From Solobacterium sp. (GTDB taxonomy: Bacteria; Bacillota_I; Bacilli_A; Erysipelotrichales; Erysipelotrichaceae), in assembly GCA_017459725.1 (NCBI GenBank), contig JAFUCL010000115.1, forward strand, positions 1 through 64,000: DNA of 64,000 nucleotides, written 5' to 3'. Below the pieces are notes generated by a model. The model had not been told where the DNA came from. It made no database searches and saw nothing but the letters and a program-made list of their open reading frames with translations. Numbering within the stretch: position 1 is the stretch's first letter; the number at the start of each line of letters is the position of its first letter. Made by a program: the position numbers and the translations under genes. Below, piece after piece: positions 42,036 through 50,075 of this stretch.

Positions 42036-43864
42036 CGCTTCTTCCAGATCCTTGCGCCGTAAGGAGGCAGGACTGTCCGGTCAAATCCGTTTGCCGGCAT
42101 AACCGGTTCATACTCCGGTGTGAAGAGGGCTGCTTTGACAGGCTCTGCGGAGAGGTTGCAGTCAATGATAAATTCTTCCGTTTCATCTGCACGTCTGTAG
42201 GTGAAACGGTTTTTCTTTTTGTTCAGGACTTCAAAGCTTCCGTATACAAGGACGGAATGCTTTTTGCGCAGAGCAATCAGATCACGGTACATATCCGTTA
42301 CCTCTGTGTCGATGGTCTGCTGCAGATGTTCCGGTATGCCTTCGTTCCATGGCAGCGGAATGCGTGTATGTTCACGGGTGCCGGCAAGAATCACGGCAAA
42401 GGCTTCTTCCGGAGACATGACAGCACATAACTCTGCATGCTTGCCTTTGGATTCCACATCGGTAATCTCTTCTATCGAGCGGAAAGGTACATTCACAAGA
42501 CCCATTTCATCTCCCTGGAAAAGGAACGGCGTGCCGGGCAGCGTCATCTGCATCACGGCGAGAAGCCAGGCCAGCGGCTGACGCATGGCGGGATCGGGAT
42601 TGATCTTGGAAATCATCCGCGGATTGTCGTGGTTGTTCCAGAACAGGGACATCCAGCATCCGCTGCCGTAGTTTTCCAGCCACTCGGTGATGTAATCCCT
42701 GAAGTAATTCAGATCGTAGCGGTAATCCTCAAAGCGCACATGTCCGGGAGATTCAAGATGATCAAACGAGAAGATCATATCCAGCTCACCGCGGCTTTCA
42801 TCCGTGATCAGCTGTCCCATGCGCAGACCGACACCCGGTGTTTCACCGACCGAGAAGGCATTGTGCGGGGCAAAGGCACGCTCATGGATCTCACGCAGGT
42901 ATTCATGCAGGTGCGGTCCGTAGTAATAATGTTCTATACCAGTCTGCTGCATCAGCTTGCCGATAGATTCATTTCCTTCAGGCAGTCCGGCATCCTTGGA
43001 TATGAAGTTGATGACATCCATGCGGAAACCGTCAACACCTTTATCCAGCCAGAAATTGATCATATCAATGACATCACTGCGCACGGCAGGATTGTCCCAG
43101 TTCAGGTCCATCTGTTTCTTTGAGAACAGATGCAGACCCCAGACCTTCTGTTCGGGATAATAGTTCCAGGCAGAACCGGAGAAGAAGGAGATCCAGTTGT
43201 TGGGCAATTCATCCGCTTCACCGTTCCTCAGGAAGTAGTAATCATGGTAAGGGGATTCCGGCTCGTGCAGGGCCTTTTGGAACCATTCGTGTTCATCACT
43301 GGTGTGATTGACGACCAGATCCATGATCAGCTTCATTCCGCGTTTATGCGTTTCTGCAAGCAGCGTATCAAAGATTTCCATATCACCGTAGGCTTCCTGT
43401 ATCTTGCGGTAATCACGGATATCGTAGCCGTTGTCATCGTTGGGTGAATCATAAACAGGAGAGAGCCACAGGGCATCTATGCCGAGGTCTTTCAGATAAT
43501 CAAGCTTCGATATGATTCCGTTGAGGTCACCGATGCCGTCATGGTCGCTGTCACAGAAGGACATCGGGTAGATCTGGTAGAAGACCGCTTCCTTCCACCA
43601 TTGATGCGTAACCGGCCCTTTGGAAGGAACTACTGTATCCTGTTCACTGCCGGCCAGATGCAGGAAGACATTCCAGAAATCCTTGTCCAGCAGTTTTTTG
43701 GATAAAGCAGCGGCCGAGGAAAGGGGCAGTCTGCGGACGACCGGGTTTGTGATGATCTTTTCGGAAATACCGGCCTGCAGCAGTACCTTGCGCAGTACGT
43801 CGTGTCCGATCGGTGTGTCGTATAATTCACCGATGGTGCTTTTCATGGTCAGATGTTTTTTCAT
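42032..43864 (-). CDS. GH13 alpha-glucosidase/oligo-1,6-glucosidase with N-terminal extra domain
   Basis: A 610-residue cytoplasmic glycoside hydrolase acting on alpha-glucosides. The GH13 barrel begins near residue 88 (WWKEAVFYQIYP) and has LMDLVVNHTSDEH, the nucleophile in DGFRMDVINF, the acid/base Glu in SVGETPG and the transition-state Asp in WNNHDNPR; these resemble the oligo-1,6-glucosidase/trehalose-6-phosphate hydrolase subfamilies. Residues 1-85 form an extra helical domain (STIGELYDTPIGHDVLRKVL) like the small domain attached to other clostridial glycosidases. It follows the Crp-type regulator gene with a four-base overlap, so the regulator probably controls it. Confidence 0.9.
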   Translation of the reverse strand: MKKHLTMKSTIGELYDTPIGHDVLRKVLLQAGISEKIITNPVVRRLPLSSAAALSKKLLDKDFWNVFLHLAGSEQDTVVPSKGPVTHQWWKEAVFYQIYPMSFCDSDHDGIGDLNGIISKLDYLKDLGIDALWLSPVYDSPNDDNGYDIRDYRKIQEAYGDMEIFDTLLAETHKRGMKLIMDLVVNHTSDEHEWFQKALHEPESPYHDYYFLRNGEADELPNNWISFFSGSAWNYYPEQKVWGLHLFSKKQMDLNWDNPAVRSDVIDMINFWLDKGVDGFRMDVINFISKDAGLPEGNESIGKLMQQTGIEHYYYGPHLHEYLREIHERAFAPHNAFSVGETPGVGLRMGQLITDESRGELDMIFSFDHLESPGHVRFEDYRYDLNYFRDYITEWLENYGSGCWMSLFWNNHDNPRMISKINPDPAMRQPLAWLLAVMQMTLPGTPFLFQGDEMGLVNVPFRSIEEITDVESKGKHAELCAVMSPEEAFAVILAGTREHTRIPLPWNEGIPEHLQQTIDTEVTDMYRDLIALRKKHSVLVYGSFEVLNKKKNRFTYRRADETEEFIIDCNLSAEPVKAALFTPEYEPVMPANGFDRTVLPPYGARIWKKR

Positions 43865-44538
43865 TCTGCTTCCTCCTGCAGTTTCAGAAGTCTGAAATGA
43901 CTGCGTTTTGAGATGAAGTATCCCTGTTTCTGCAAACGTGATAATTCGGCGGACATCGCGGAGCGTTCAACAGAGAGATAATCCGCTAACTGCTGCCGGG
44001 AAAAGGGGATATCGAATTCATCGGTATTCTGTTTCCATGCTTCTTCGGAAAGATAGCTCAGCAGTTTTTCACGGGTTGTTTTTCTTGTTATGTGTGTGAG
44101 TTTTGCATTGAGGTCCAGATTCTGCAGAGCCAGTGCACTCATGATGTTGGAAATCAGCGCGGCATGATACCCGGCACCGTCACGCAGATCGAAGATACCG
44201 TGAAGATTCAGCCAGAGCACAACACTGCCGGTCAGGGCATAACATGTGACATCAGCTACGGCGCGTTCCGCGGCGGCAAAGGATACGGCAAACAGTTCAC
44301 CCGGCTGTACGGATCCGATGGTGCGGCGGCTGCCCCAGAAGTCTTCTCTGCAGATCTCAACACTGCCTTCCAGCAGAAGACCGGCCCGGCGCACACGTCT
44401 GCCTGATTTGAGCACTACCTGTCCGGCGGAATAGTTTTTCAGCTGGGAATCAAGGGTTTCGAGCATGACCTTGAATTCTTCTTTCGGAATGCCGCGGAAG
44501 ATATGGGCTTTCCGGATCATTTCAAGATGTTTTTCCAT
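43861..44538 (-). CDS. Crp/Fnr-family transcriptional regulator
   Basis: A 225-residue protein with an N-terminal cyclic-nucleotide-binding-type beta barrel (about 15-125; QPGELFAVSF region), a dimerisation helix and a C-terminal winged helix (about 165-220; SRQQLADYLSVERSAMSAEL is the HTH). The effector is unknown; the cAMP-contact residues are not evident and no FNR-type cysteine cluster is seen. It is first in a two-gene unit with the GH13 enzyme. A TTGTT-N5-AACAA repeat beside its -10 box could be its own operator. Confidence 0.88.
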   Translation of the reverse strand: MEKHLEMIRKAHIFRGIPKEEFKVMLETLDSQLKNYSAGQVVLKSGRRVRRAGLLLEGSVEICREDFWGSRRTIGSVQPGELFAVSFAAAERAVADVTCYALTGSVVLWLNLHGIFDLRDGAGYHAALISNIMSALALQNLDLNAKLTHITRKTTREKLLSYLSEEAWKQNTDEFDIPFSRQQLADYLSVERSAMSAELSRLQKQGYFISKRSHFRLLKLQEEAE

Positions 44539-44551
44539 AAATACCTCGATG

Positions 44552-44571
44552 TTGTTTTTCCAACAATTATA
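44552..44571 (-). promoter_or_regulatory. Candidate operator and -10 of the Crp-GH13 unit
   Basis: Minus-strand TATAAT (44571-44566) is followed directly by the inverted repeat TTGTT-GGAAA-AACAA (44566-44552). The repeat is at the transcription start, where a repressor would act. The -35 is not clear. Confidence 0.45.
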
Positions 44572-44674
44572 TTGTAACAGGAAATTATGGTCTCACGGCA
44601 GGGGATAGTGTAGAATGACTGTAATCTGCATTTTAAATAAAGAGAGTCATGCAGTGCGGCAGGAGGAAAACAAT

Positions 44675-45148
44675 ATGAATATAAGAAGAGCAGAAGACAG
44701 GGACATCGAACGGATCAAGGAACTGCTGGTGCAGGTGCTGAATATCCATGCGGAAGGAAGACCGGATCTGTTTATCCCGAACACAACGAAATACACGACA
44801 GAGGAGCTGAAGGAAATCATTGCGGATCCCCAGCGGCCGATCTTTGTGGGAACGGATGAGAATGACAGAGTTCTCGGATATGCGTTCTGCATTATGCAGA
44901 AGCGGCTCCACAGCAACAATATGACGGATATCAAGACACTGTTCATCGATGACCTGTGTGTTGATGAAGCATGCCGCGGTATGCATGTCGGCAGAGCTAT
45001 ATATGAATATGTTGAGGCATATGCCAGGGAGCAGGGGTGCTACCATATCACACTGAATGTCTGGTCATTCAATACACCGGCCCAGGGATTCTATGAAAAG
45101 ATCGGTCTGACACCGATGGAAACAACGCTTGAAAAAATCCTGAAATGA
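44675..45148 (+). CDS. GNAT-family N-acetyltransferase
   Basis: A 157-residue single-domain acetyltransferase. It starts MNIRRAEDRDIERIKELL as in RimI-like proteins, has the substrate-strand region VLGYAFCIMQ, and the acetyl-CoA loop VDEACRGMHVGRAIYEYVE near 102-120. The late segment GFYEKIGLTPM is also typical. The substrate is unknown. ATG 44675 follows AGGAGG; a longer in-frame start at 44615 lies before this site and is not supported. Confidence 0.85.
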   Translation: MNIRRAEDRDIERIKELLVQVLNIHAEGRPDLFIPNTTKYTTEELKEIIADPQRPIFVGTDENDRVLGYAFCIMQKRLHSNNMTDIKTLFIDDLCVDEACRGMHVGRAIYEYVEAYAREQGCYHITLNVWSFNTPAQGFYEKIGLTPMETTLEKILK

Positions 45149-45161
45149 TGCATGATCCGGG

Positions 45162-45231
45162 CATTTCATGTAAAAGTATGAAAACATTTACATTCATTTC
45201 ATGAAAGCAAATAAAATATTTTACAGAAAAT
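45162..45231 (+). promoter_or_regulatory. Repeat-rich upstream region of the peptide operon
   Basis: CATTTCATG occurs at 45162-45170 and again at 45195-45203, 33 bases apart (about three helical turns). The second copy is part of the perfect palindrome TTTCATGAAA (45197-45206). A further AT dyad ATTTT-ACAG-AAAAT (45218-45231) abuts the promoter and is close to, but one base longer than, a CodY box. These look like regulator sites; no regulator is assigned. Confidence 0.4.
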
Positions 45232-45233
45232 AA

Positions 45234-45262
45234 TTGACAACATGTTTTCTGACAAGTATCAT
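45234..45262 (+). promoter_or_regulatory. SigA promoter of the peptide-uptake operon
   Basis: TTGACA (45234-45239), 17-base spacer, TATCAT (45257-45262), 29 bases before the start codon. Confidence 0.88.
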
Positions 45263-45291
45263 AACTGCATACCAAGGGAGGAAAGAGTTTT

Positions 45292-47052
45292 ATGAAGAAG
45301 TTAGTTAACGTACTGCTTTCCGGCGCAATGGTATTCGGACTTGCAGCGTGCGGCGGTGGCGGCACAGCAGCTACGACTACCAGTGAACCGGCAGCATCCG
45401 CGGAAGCTACAGCAGCTGCAACAGCAGAAGCTACAGCAGAAGCTACAGCGGCAGCTACAGCAGAAGCAGCACCTACAGCTGATGCCGGTGATTCGTCCAT
45501 CACAGTCGGTATCGCTATGCAGTTCGATACACTTGACCCGGCGCTGAGTACAACCGTTTACAACGGGTATGTAATCAACTCCATCTATGCAGGTCTCTTC
45601 AAGTTCGATGATAACAACCTGCCGGTTCCGGATCTGTGCGAAGACTATGATATGTCCGAAGACGGTCTCGAATGGACATTCTATCTGAGAAAGGATGCAG
45701 TCTTCTCCGACGGCACACCGATCAAGGCTGAAAACTATGTATTCTCAATTCTGAGAGCGCTGTCTTACGGTGCAGAAAACGCATTCCGTACCAGCGGCAT
45801 GGTTGAGTACATCAAGGGCGCCAACGAATACCGTGACAACGCAATCAAGGTCGGCAAAGACTTCGACTGCCTTACAGAAGATCACAGCGGTGTCGGTGTT
45901 GAAGCAATTGATGATTACACACTCAAGTACACACTGAACCACATCGTTCCGTATCTCGACATCAACCTCGTAGGCGGCGGTGCTTGGTCTGCTCTGCCTC
46001 TTGATACTCCTCAGCATGATTCCACATGGTCCATCACACCGGGTTATGCTACAAGCGGTCTGTATGATCTCGTATCCTTCGACCTGAACGACTCCGCAGT
46101 CGTACAGAAGTCCGATACATTCTATGATCAGAGCAGAGTCACAATGAACGAGATCGTATGGCAGGTTATGTCCGATCCGTCCGCTCAGGAAGCTGCATTC
46201 AAGAAGGGTGACATCGACGTTGCTCTCAGCGTTTCCACAGACGGCGCTCTCAGCTACCAGGGCACAGACAACCTCTGGATGCTGCAGTATCCTTCCACAT
46301 ACTCCCTCGTTGTCAACTCCGGTGAAACAGGCAACCCTGCACTGGCAGACATCAGAGTACGTAAGGCTCTCTACATGGCTATCGACAAAGAAGCTATCGT
46401 AAACGTCATCGGCAACACAGACATGTATCCGCTGCTCGAAGGTTACGTTCCGTTCGGTCTGCCGGGCGCAAACGGTGACTTCCGTACAGAGAGAGATGCT
46501 GAAGGCTACGACATTGTCTATGACAAGGACGAAGCAATCAAGCTCCTGAACGAAGCAGGATACAATGAAAACAATAAGCTCCAGCTGGTTTACAAGTATT
46601 CCAAGAACTCCTTCCATGAGGATGTTGCTACAATGCTGCAGAGCATGTGGCAGGCACTCGGATGCGTTGATGTAACATTCAATGCTACTGAAGGCGGCGT
46701 CTACTACGATGAACTCGATCAGGGTCTGGTTGAAATCGGCCGTTATGGTCTGCAGACATCCGATTCCCCGATGACAATGCTGAAGAACTGGACATCCGAC
46801 AACCTCGTTACACCGTATATGCCGGCAGATGCACAGGCTGAATACGATGCAATGATCAAGGAAGCATGGACACATGCTGATCCGGTTGAATTCGCAAATG
46901 CACTGCACGCTGCAGAAGACTGGCTGATCCAGGAGAACTACTATCAGTTCCCGATGTTCCAGTTCGCACAGCCTGCACTGGTTCAGTCCAACCTGAAGAA
47001 CTACAAGCTCCACATCACAACTCTCGACTTCACTCAGTGCACAAAAGAGTAA
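45292..47052 (+). CDS. Peptide ABC transporter substrate-binding lipoprotein
   Basis: SBP_bac_5 (OppA/DppA-type) receptor that captures peptides at the cell surface. The 586-residue protein has a lipoprotein signal with lipobox LAAC (Cys20), a 42-residue linker (about 25-66) of Ala, Thr and Glu repeats, then the binding domain with FDTLDPALS, KAENYVFSILRAL, the cleft segment and IRVRKALYMAIDKEAI-like DIRVRKALYMAIDKE near 355. Ligand class (oligopeptide or other) cannot be fixed. It is first in an eight-gene operon and well expressed, judging from codon bias. A strong hairpin follows, which would leave more receptor than transporter mRNA. Confidence 0.92.
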   Translation: MKKLVNVLLSGAMVFGLAACGGGGTAATTTSEPAASAEATAAATAEATAEATAAATAEAAPTADAGDSSITVGIAMQFDTLDPALSTTVYNGYVINSIYAGLFKFDDNNLPVPDLCEDYDMSEDGLEWTFYLRKDAVFSDGTPIKAENYVFSILRALSYGAENAFRTSGMVEYIKGANEYRDNAIKVGKDFDCLTEDHSGVGVEAIDDYTLKYTLNHIVPYLDINLVGGGAWSALPLDTPQHDSTWSITPGYATSGLYDLVSFDLNDSAVVQKSDTFYDQSRVTMNEIVWQVMSDPSAQEAAFKKGDIDVALSVSTDGALSYQGTDNLWMLQYPSTYSLVVNSGETGNPALADIRVRKALYMAIDKEAIVNVIGNTDMYPLLEGYVPFGLPGANGDFRTERDAEGYDIVYDKDEAIKLLNEAGYNENNKLQLVYKYSKNSFHEDVATMLQSMWQALGCVDVTFNATEGGVYYDELDQGLVEIGRYGLQTSDSPMTMLKNWTSDNLVTPYMPADAQAEYDAMIKEAWTHADPVEFANALHAAEDWLIQENYYQFPMFQFAQPALVQSNLKNYKLHITTLDFTQCTKE

Positions 47053-47086
47053 GTCAAACACTTCCGTTTACACAACTATAAGATCT

Positions 47087-47120
47087 CTGAGAGGGACGTC
47101 CTGGCGGGCGTACCTCTCAG
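47087..47120 (+). terminator. Hairpin between receptor and downstream genes (attenuator-like)
   Basis: Stem CTGAGAGG (47087-47094) / CCTCTCAG (47113-47120) with inner stem ACGTCC / GGGCGT. No T tract follows, so it more likely stabilises receptor mRNA or partly terminates. Confidence 0.6.
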
Positions 47121-47158
47121 TGTTTGTTAAGAGAATCTTTTTGGAAAGGATCCAGGTC

Positions 47159-49138
47159 ATGAAAAAAGTACTTGCCGGAGACATCGCGGAGCTTAAATTT
47201 GCCAATAACGTAAAGCTTTCCCCGGATGGAAAGTTTGCGGCTTTTGTGCAGACATCCAGTGATCTTAAGAAGAATGGCTACAGGAATGATATCTTCCTGA
47301 TTGATCTGAGTGATGACAGCGTCAGACAGCTTACTTACAACGGCAAGAATGCGTCTTATATCTGGGAGAGCAATGATACACTGCTTCTGATGACGGAGCG
47401 CACGGAAGACGACAAGGCGGAAGATCTGGAAGAAAAGACCGTATTCTACAGACTGAATATCAACGGCGGAGAGGCTGCTCCTGCTTTTGCGGTTGCGGCA
47501 TCCGTGCAGGGTGTATGGGCGCTTGGTGCAGGCATGTTTGCATTTAAGGTGCAGACAGACTGGAACAGACCTGATCCCGAAAAAGTTGACAAGGAAATCT
47601 GTGAAGAAGAGAAAGACTATCATATTATCGAAGAAGTGCCTGCCTGGGGAGACGGAAGGGGTTTTATTTCCGGCAAACGAAGCGCACTCTTTATTTATGA
47701 TGAGAAGAAAAAGGATCTCTTAAGAGTCACTGAGAAATATGCGAATGTCGGTTCCGTTGATGTGCGGGACGGCAAGATTGCATACACGACGAGAACTTAT
47801 GATACGCTGATCACTCTGAAAAATGCTCTGAACGTATATGACGTTAAGAAAAAGAAAAATACAGTGCTTGTCAGACAGAACAAATACGCAGTCGGTGCGG
47901 TTGCCTGGTCGGATGCCGGTATCTATTACACAGCATGTGATCATAAGACATGGGGAAACAATGAACTGGATAAGATCTGGAAGATTGATCCGGCTGCAAA
48001 GAAAGCAGAAATTGTCTATGACAATGCGGAGGAGCTGGCAATCGGCGGCATTGCCATGTCAGATACTTTCTACGGCGGATCGGCAGTGTTCACAGCCATC
48101 GGTAAGGACCTGTACTTCCAGGCTCAGAAAACCCACCTTAATGCAGTATATGTGCTGAAACCGGGCAAGGAACCGGTTAAGCTGGCTGAACTCAGCGGTG
48201 CCATCAACGGCTTTGCGGCAGACGGCAAAAAGCTTGTCTTCTGCGGCAGTGAAGCAAATGATCTCAATGCGCTGTATGTGCATGAGAAGGAAACCCGTAA
48301 GATCTGTGCTCTGAATACGGAGTATCTCAAGGACAGATATGTTGCCAAGGCTGAATATATCCCGTTTGTAAACAGTGACGGATATACAGTTGAAGGCTGG
48401 GTATTGAAACCGTTCGGATACAGTGCTAAAAAGAAGTATCCGGCGCTGCTTGAAATCCATGGCGGACCGCGGGCAGCCTACGGTGTATCGTTCTTCCATG
48501 AGATGCAGCAGTATGCAAGTGACGGTTACTTCGTATTCTTCTGCAATCCCCGCGGCAGCGAGGGCTATGGCGAGGAGTTTGCAGATCTGCGCGGAAAGTA
48601 TGGTACAATCGATTACCGGGACCTGATGGAGTTTACGGATCATGTGCTGAAGAAGTACAAAGCAATTGATCCGGAGCGGGTCGGATGTCTCGGCGGCAGC
48701 TACGGCGGCTTCATGTGCAACTGGATCGAAGGGCATACGGACAGGTTTGCGGCAATTGCTTCGCAGCGTTCCGTATCCAACTGGGTTGCGGATTTCGGCG
48801 CCAGTGAGATCGGCATCACATTCGATTCGAATGAGATGGCTGCCACACCGTGGACGGATATGGAAAAGATGTGGGAACAGTCTCCGCTGAAATATGCGGA
48901 TCACGCATCCACACCGATTCTGTTCATTCATTCACGCGAAGATTACAACTGCCCGATCGATCAGGGCATGGAAATGTTCTCAGCTATGAAATACTTCGGG
49001 GTACCTTCCAGAATGGTCGTATTCGAACACGAAAGTCACGGACTCTCCCGCATCGGCAGACCGAAGCACAGAATCCGCAGACTGAAGGAAATGAATGACT
49101 GGTTCAGAAAGTATCTCAATGAGAGTTTGGAGGGATAG
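47159..49138 (+). CDS. S9-family prolyl-oligopeptidase-type serine peptidase
   Basis: A 659-residue cytoplasmic peptidase of the acylaminoacyl-peptidase/S9C type. The N-terminal part (about 15-380) is a beta-propeller; the C-terminal hydrolase domain starts near 395 with GYTVEGWVLKP. The nucleophile is in GGSYGGFM (Ser near 518), the acid in HSREDYNCPID (near 599) and the His in EHESHGLS (near 632). Such enzymes cut short or N-blocked peptides. Placement between the receptor and permease genes suggests that it processes imported peptides. ATG 47159 follows GAAAGGA; the longer frame from 47120 begins in the hairpin. Confidence 0.9.
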   Translation: MKKVLAGDIAELKFANNVKLSPDGKFAAFVQTSSDLKKNGYRNDIFLIDLSDDSVRQLTYNGKNASYIWESNDTLLLMTERTEDDKAEDLEEKTVFYRLNINGGEAAPAFAVAASVQGVWALGAGMFAFKVQTDWNRPDPEKVDKEICEEEKDYHIIEEVPAWGDGRGFISGKRSALFIYDEKKKDLLRVTEKYANVGSVDVRDGKIAYTTRTYDTLITLKNALNVYDVKKKKNTVLVRQNKYAVGAVAWSDAGIYYTACDHKTWGNNELDKIWKIDPAAKKAEIVYDNAEELAIGGIAMSDTFYGGSAVFTAIGKDLYFQAQKTHLNAVYVLKPGKEPVKLAELSGAINGFAADGKKLVFCGSEANDLNALYVHEKETRKICALNTEYLKDRYVAKAEYIPFVNSDGYTVEGWVLKPFGYSAKKKYPALLEIHGGPRAAYGVSFFHEMQQYASDGYFVFFCNPRGSEGYGEEFADLRGKYGTIDYRDLMEFTDHVLKKYKAIDPERVGCLGGSYGGFMCNWIEGHTDRFAAIASQRSVSNWVADFGASEIGITFDSNEMAATPWTDMEKMWEQSPLKYADHASTPILFIHSREDYNCPIDQGMEMFSAMKYFGVPSRMVVFEHESHGLSRIGRPKHRIRRLKEMNDWFRKYLNESLEG

Positions 49139-49141
49139 GGA

Positions 49142-50062
49142 ATGCTTAAGTATGTTTTGAAAAGAGTAGGAATCGGTATTGTCACTCTGTTCGCACTGAT
49201 GACGATTACCTTCTTCCTCATGCACATGATTCCGGGTTCTCCGTTTGCCGGTGAACTGCAGGGACTGACCGTTGAAGCTAAGCAGCAGATTATCGATGCG
49301 TATCAGCTGGATAAGCCGATTATTGTCCAGTACGGTACATATCTGAAGAACTTCTTCTCCGGTAATCTCGGTACATCCATGGCCAGAAAAGGTCTGCCGA
49401 TTGTAACCATTATTCAGAAGGGTCTTCCGAATACTGCCAAAGTCGGTCTGACAGCATTCTGCACAGCAATCGTAATCGGTGTCTTCCTCGGAAGCGTTGC
49501 AGCATTCTCCAAGAGCGGCTTCATCAAGGGTCTTGCGGCATTCATCGCTACCATCGGTGTCAGCGTACCGAGCTTCCTGTTTGCGCTGTTCCTGATGTAT
49601 GTATTCGGTGTATGGCTGGGCTGGCTGCCTGTTATGGGTCTGAAGAGCTGGAAGCACTTTATTCTTCCTTCACTGGCACTTGCACTTTCGCCGATTTCCA
49701 TGATTTCCCGTCTTACCAGAAGCTCACTGACTGAAGAGCTCCGTCAGGACTATATGATTCTGGCAAGATCAAAGGGAACGAGCTATGTACAGGCAATCTG
49801 GAGACATGCCCTCAAGAATGCCATTATCCCGGTTGTTACCTATGCCGGTCCGCTGCTGGCAACACTGCTTACCGGTTCATTCGTAATTGAATCCATGTTC
49901 ACGATTCCGGGCATCGGTGCTGACTTCGTCGCATCCGTATCCGGCCGTGACTATACACTGATCATGGCTCTGACGATTCTCTACGGCGGACTTGTCATTG
50001 CGGCTAATATCCTGACTGATATTGTCAGCGCAATGATCGATCCGCGCATCCGTCTGAAGTAA
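49142..50062 (+). CDS. Peptide ABC transporter permease (DppB/OppB type)
   Basis: A 306-residue membrane protein with six spans of the BPD_transp_1 type. The N-terminus LKYVLKRVGIGIVTLFALMTITFFLMH and GSPF segment are typical of DppB, and the EAA-type loop (LTRSSLTEELRQDYMILARSKG) near 190-212 contacts the ATPase. The FVIESMFTIPGIG segment near 245 is conserved. It starts three bases after the S9 peptidase stop. Confidence 0.95.
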   Translation: MLKYVLKRVGIGIVTLFALMTITFFLMHMIPGSPFAGELQGLTVEAKQQIIDAYQLDKPIIVQYGTYLKNFFSGNLGTSMARKGLPIVTIIQKGLPNTAKVGLTAFCTAIVIGVFLGSVAAFSKSGFIKGLAAFIATIGVSVPSFLFALFLMYVFGVWLGWLPVMGLKSWKHFILPSLALALSPISMISRLTRSSLTEELRQDYMILARSKGTSYVQAIWRHALKNAIIPVVTYAGPLLATLLTGSFVIESMFTIPGIGADFVASVSGRDYTLIMALTILYGGLVIAANILTDIVSAMIDPRIRLK

Positions 50063-50075
50063 GGAGGAACCTGAA

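Noticed and set aside
42032-43864. Trehalose-6-phosphate hydrolase (treC) as a firm name for the GH13 enzyme
   Set aside because: Motifs are shared by several GH13 subfamilies and no phosphotransferase gene is adjacent.
45218-45231. CodY box upstream of the peptide operon
   Set aside because: The dyad is one base longer than the consensus and the presence of CodY in this organism is unknown, so it was not named as such.
45364-45489. Short tandem repeats as a CRISPR or VNTR locus without coding function
   Set aside because: The repeats are in frame within a lipoprotein linker and have no spacer structure.
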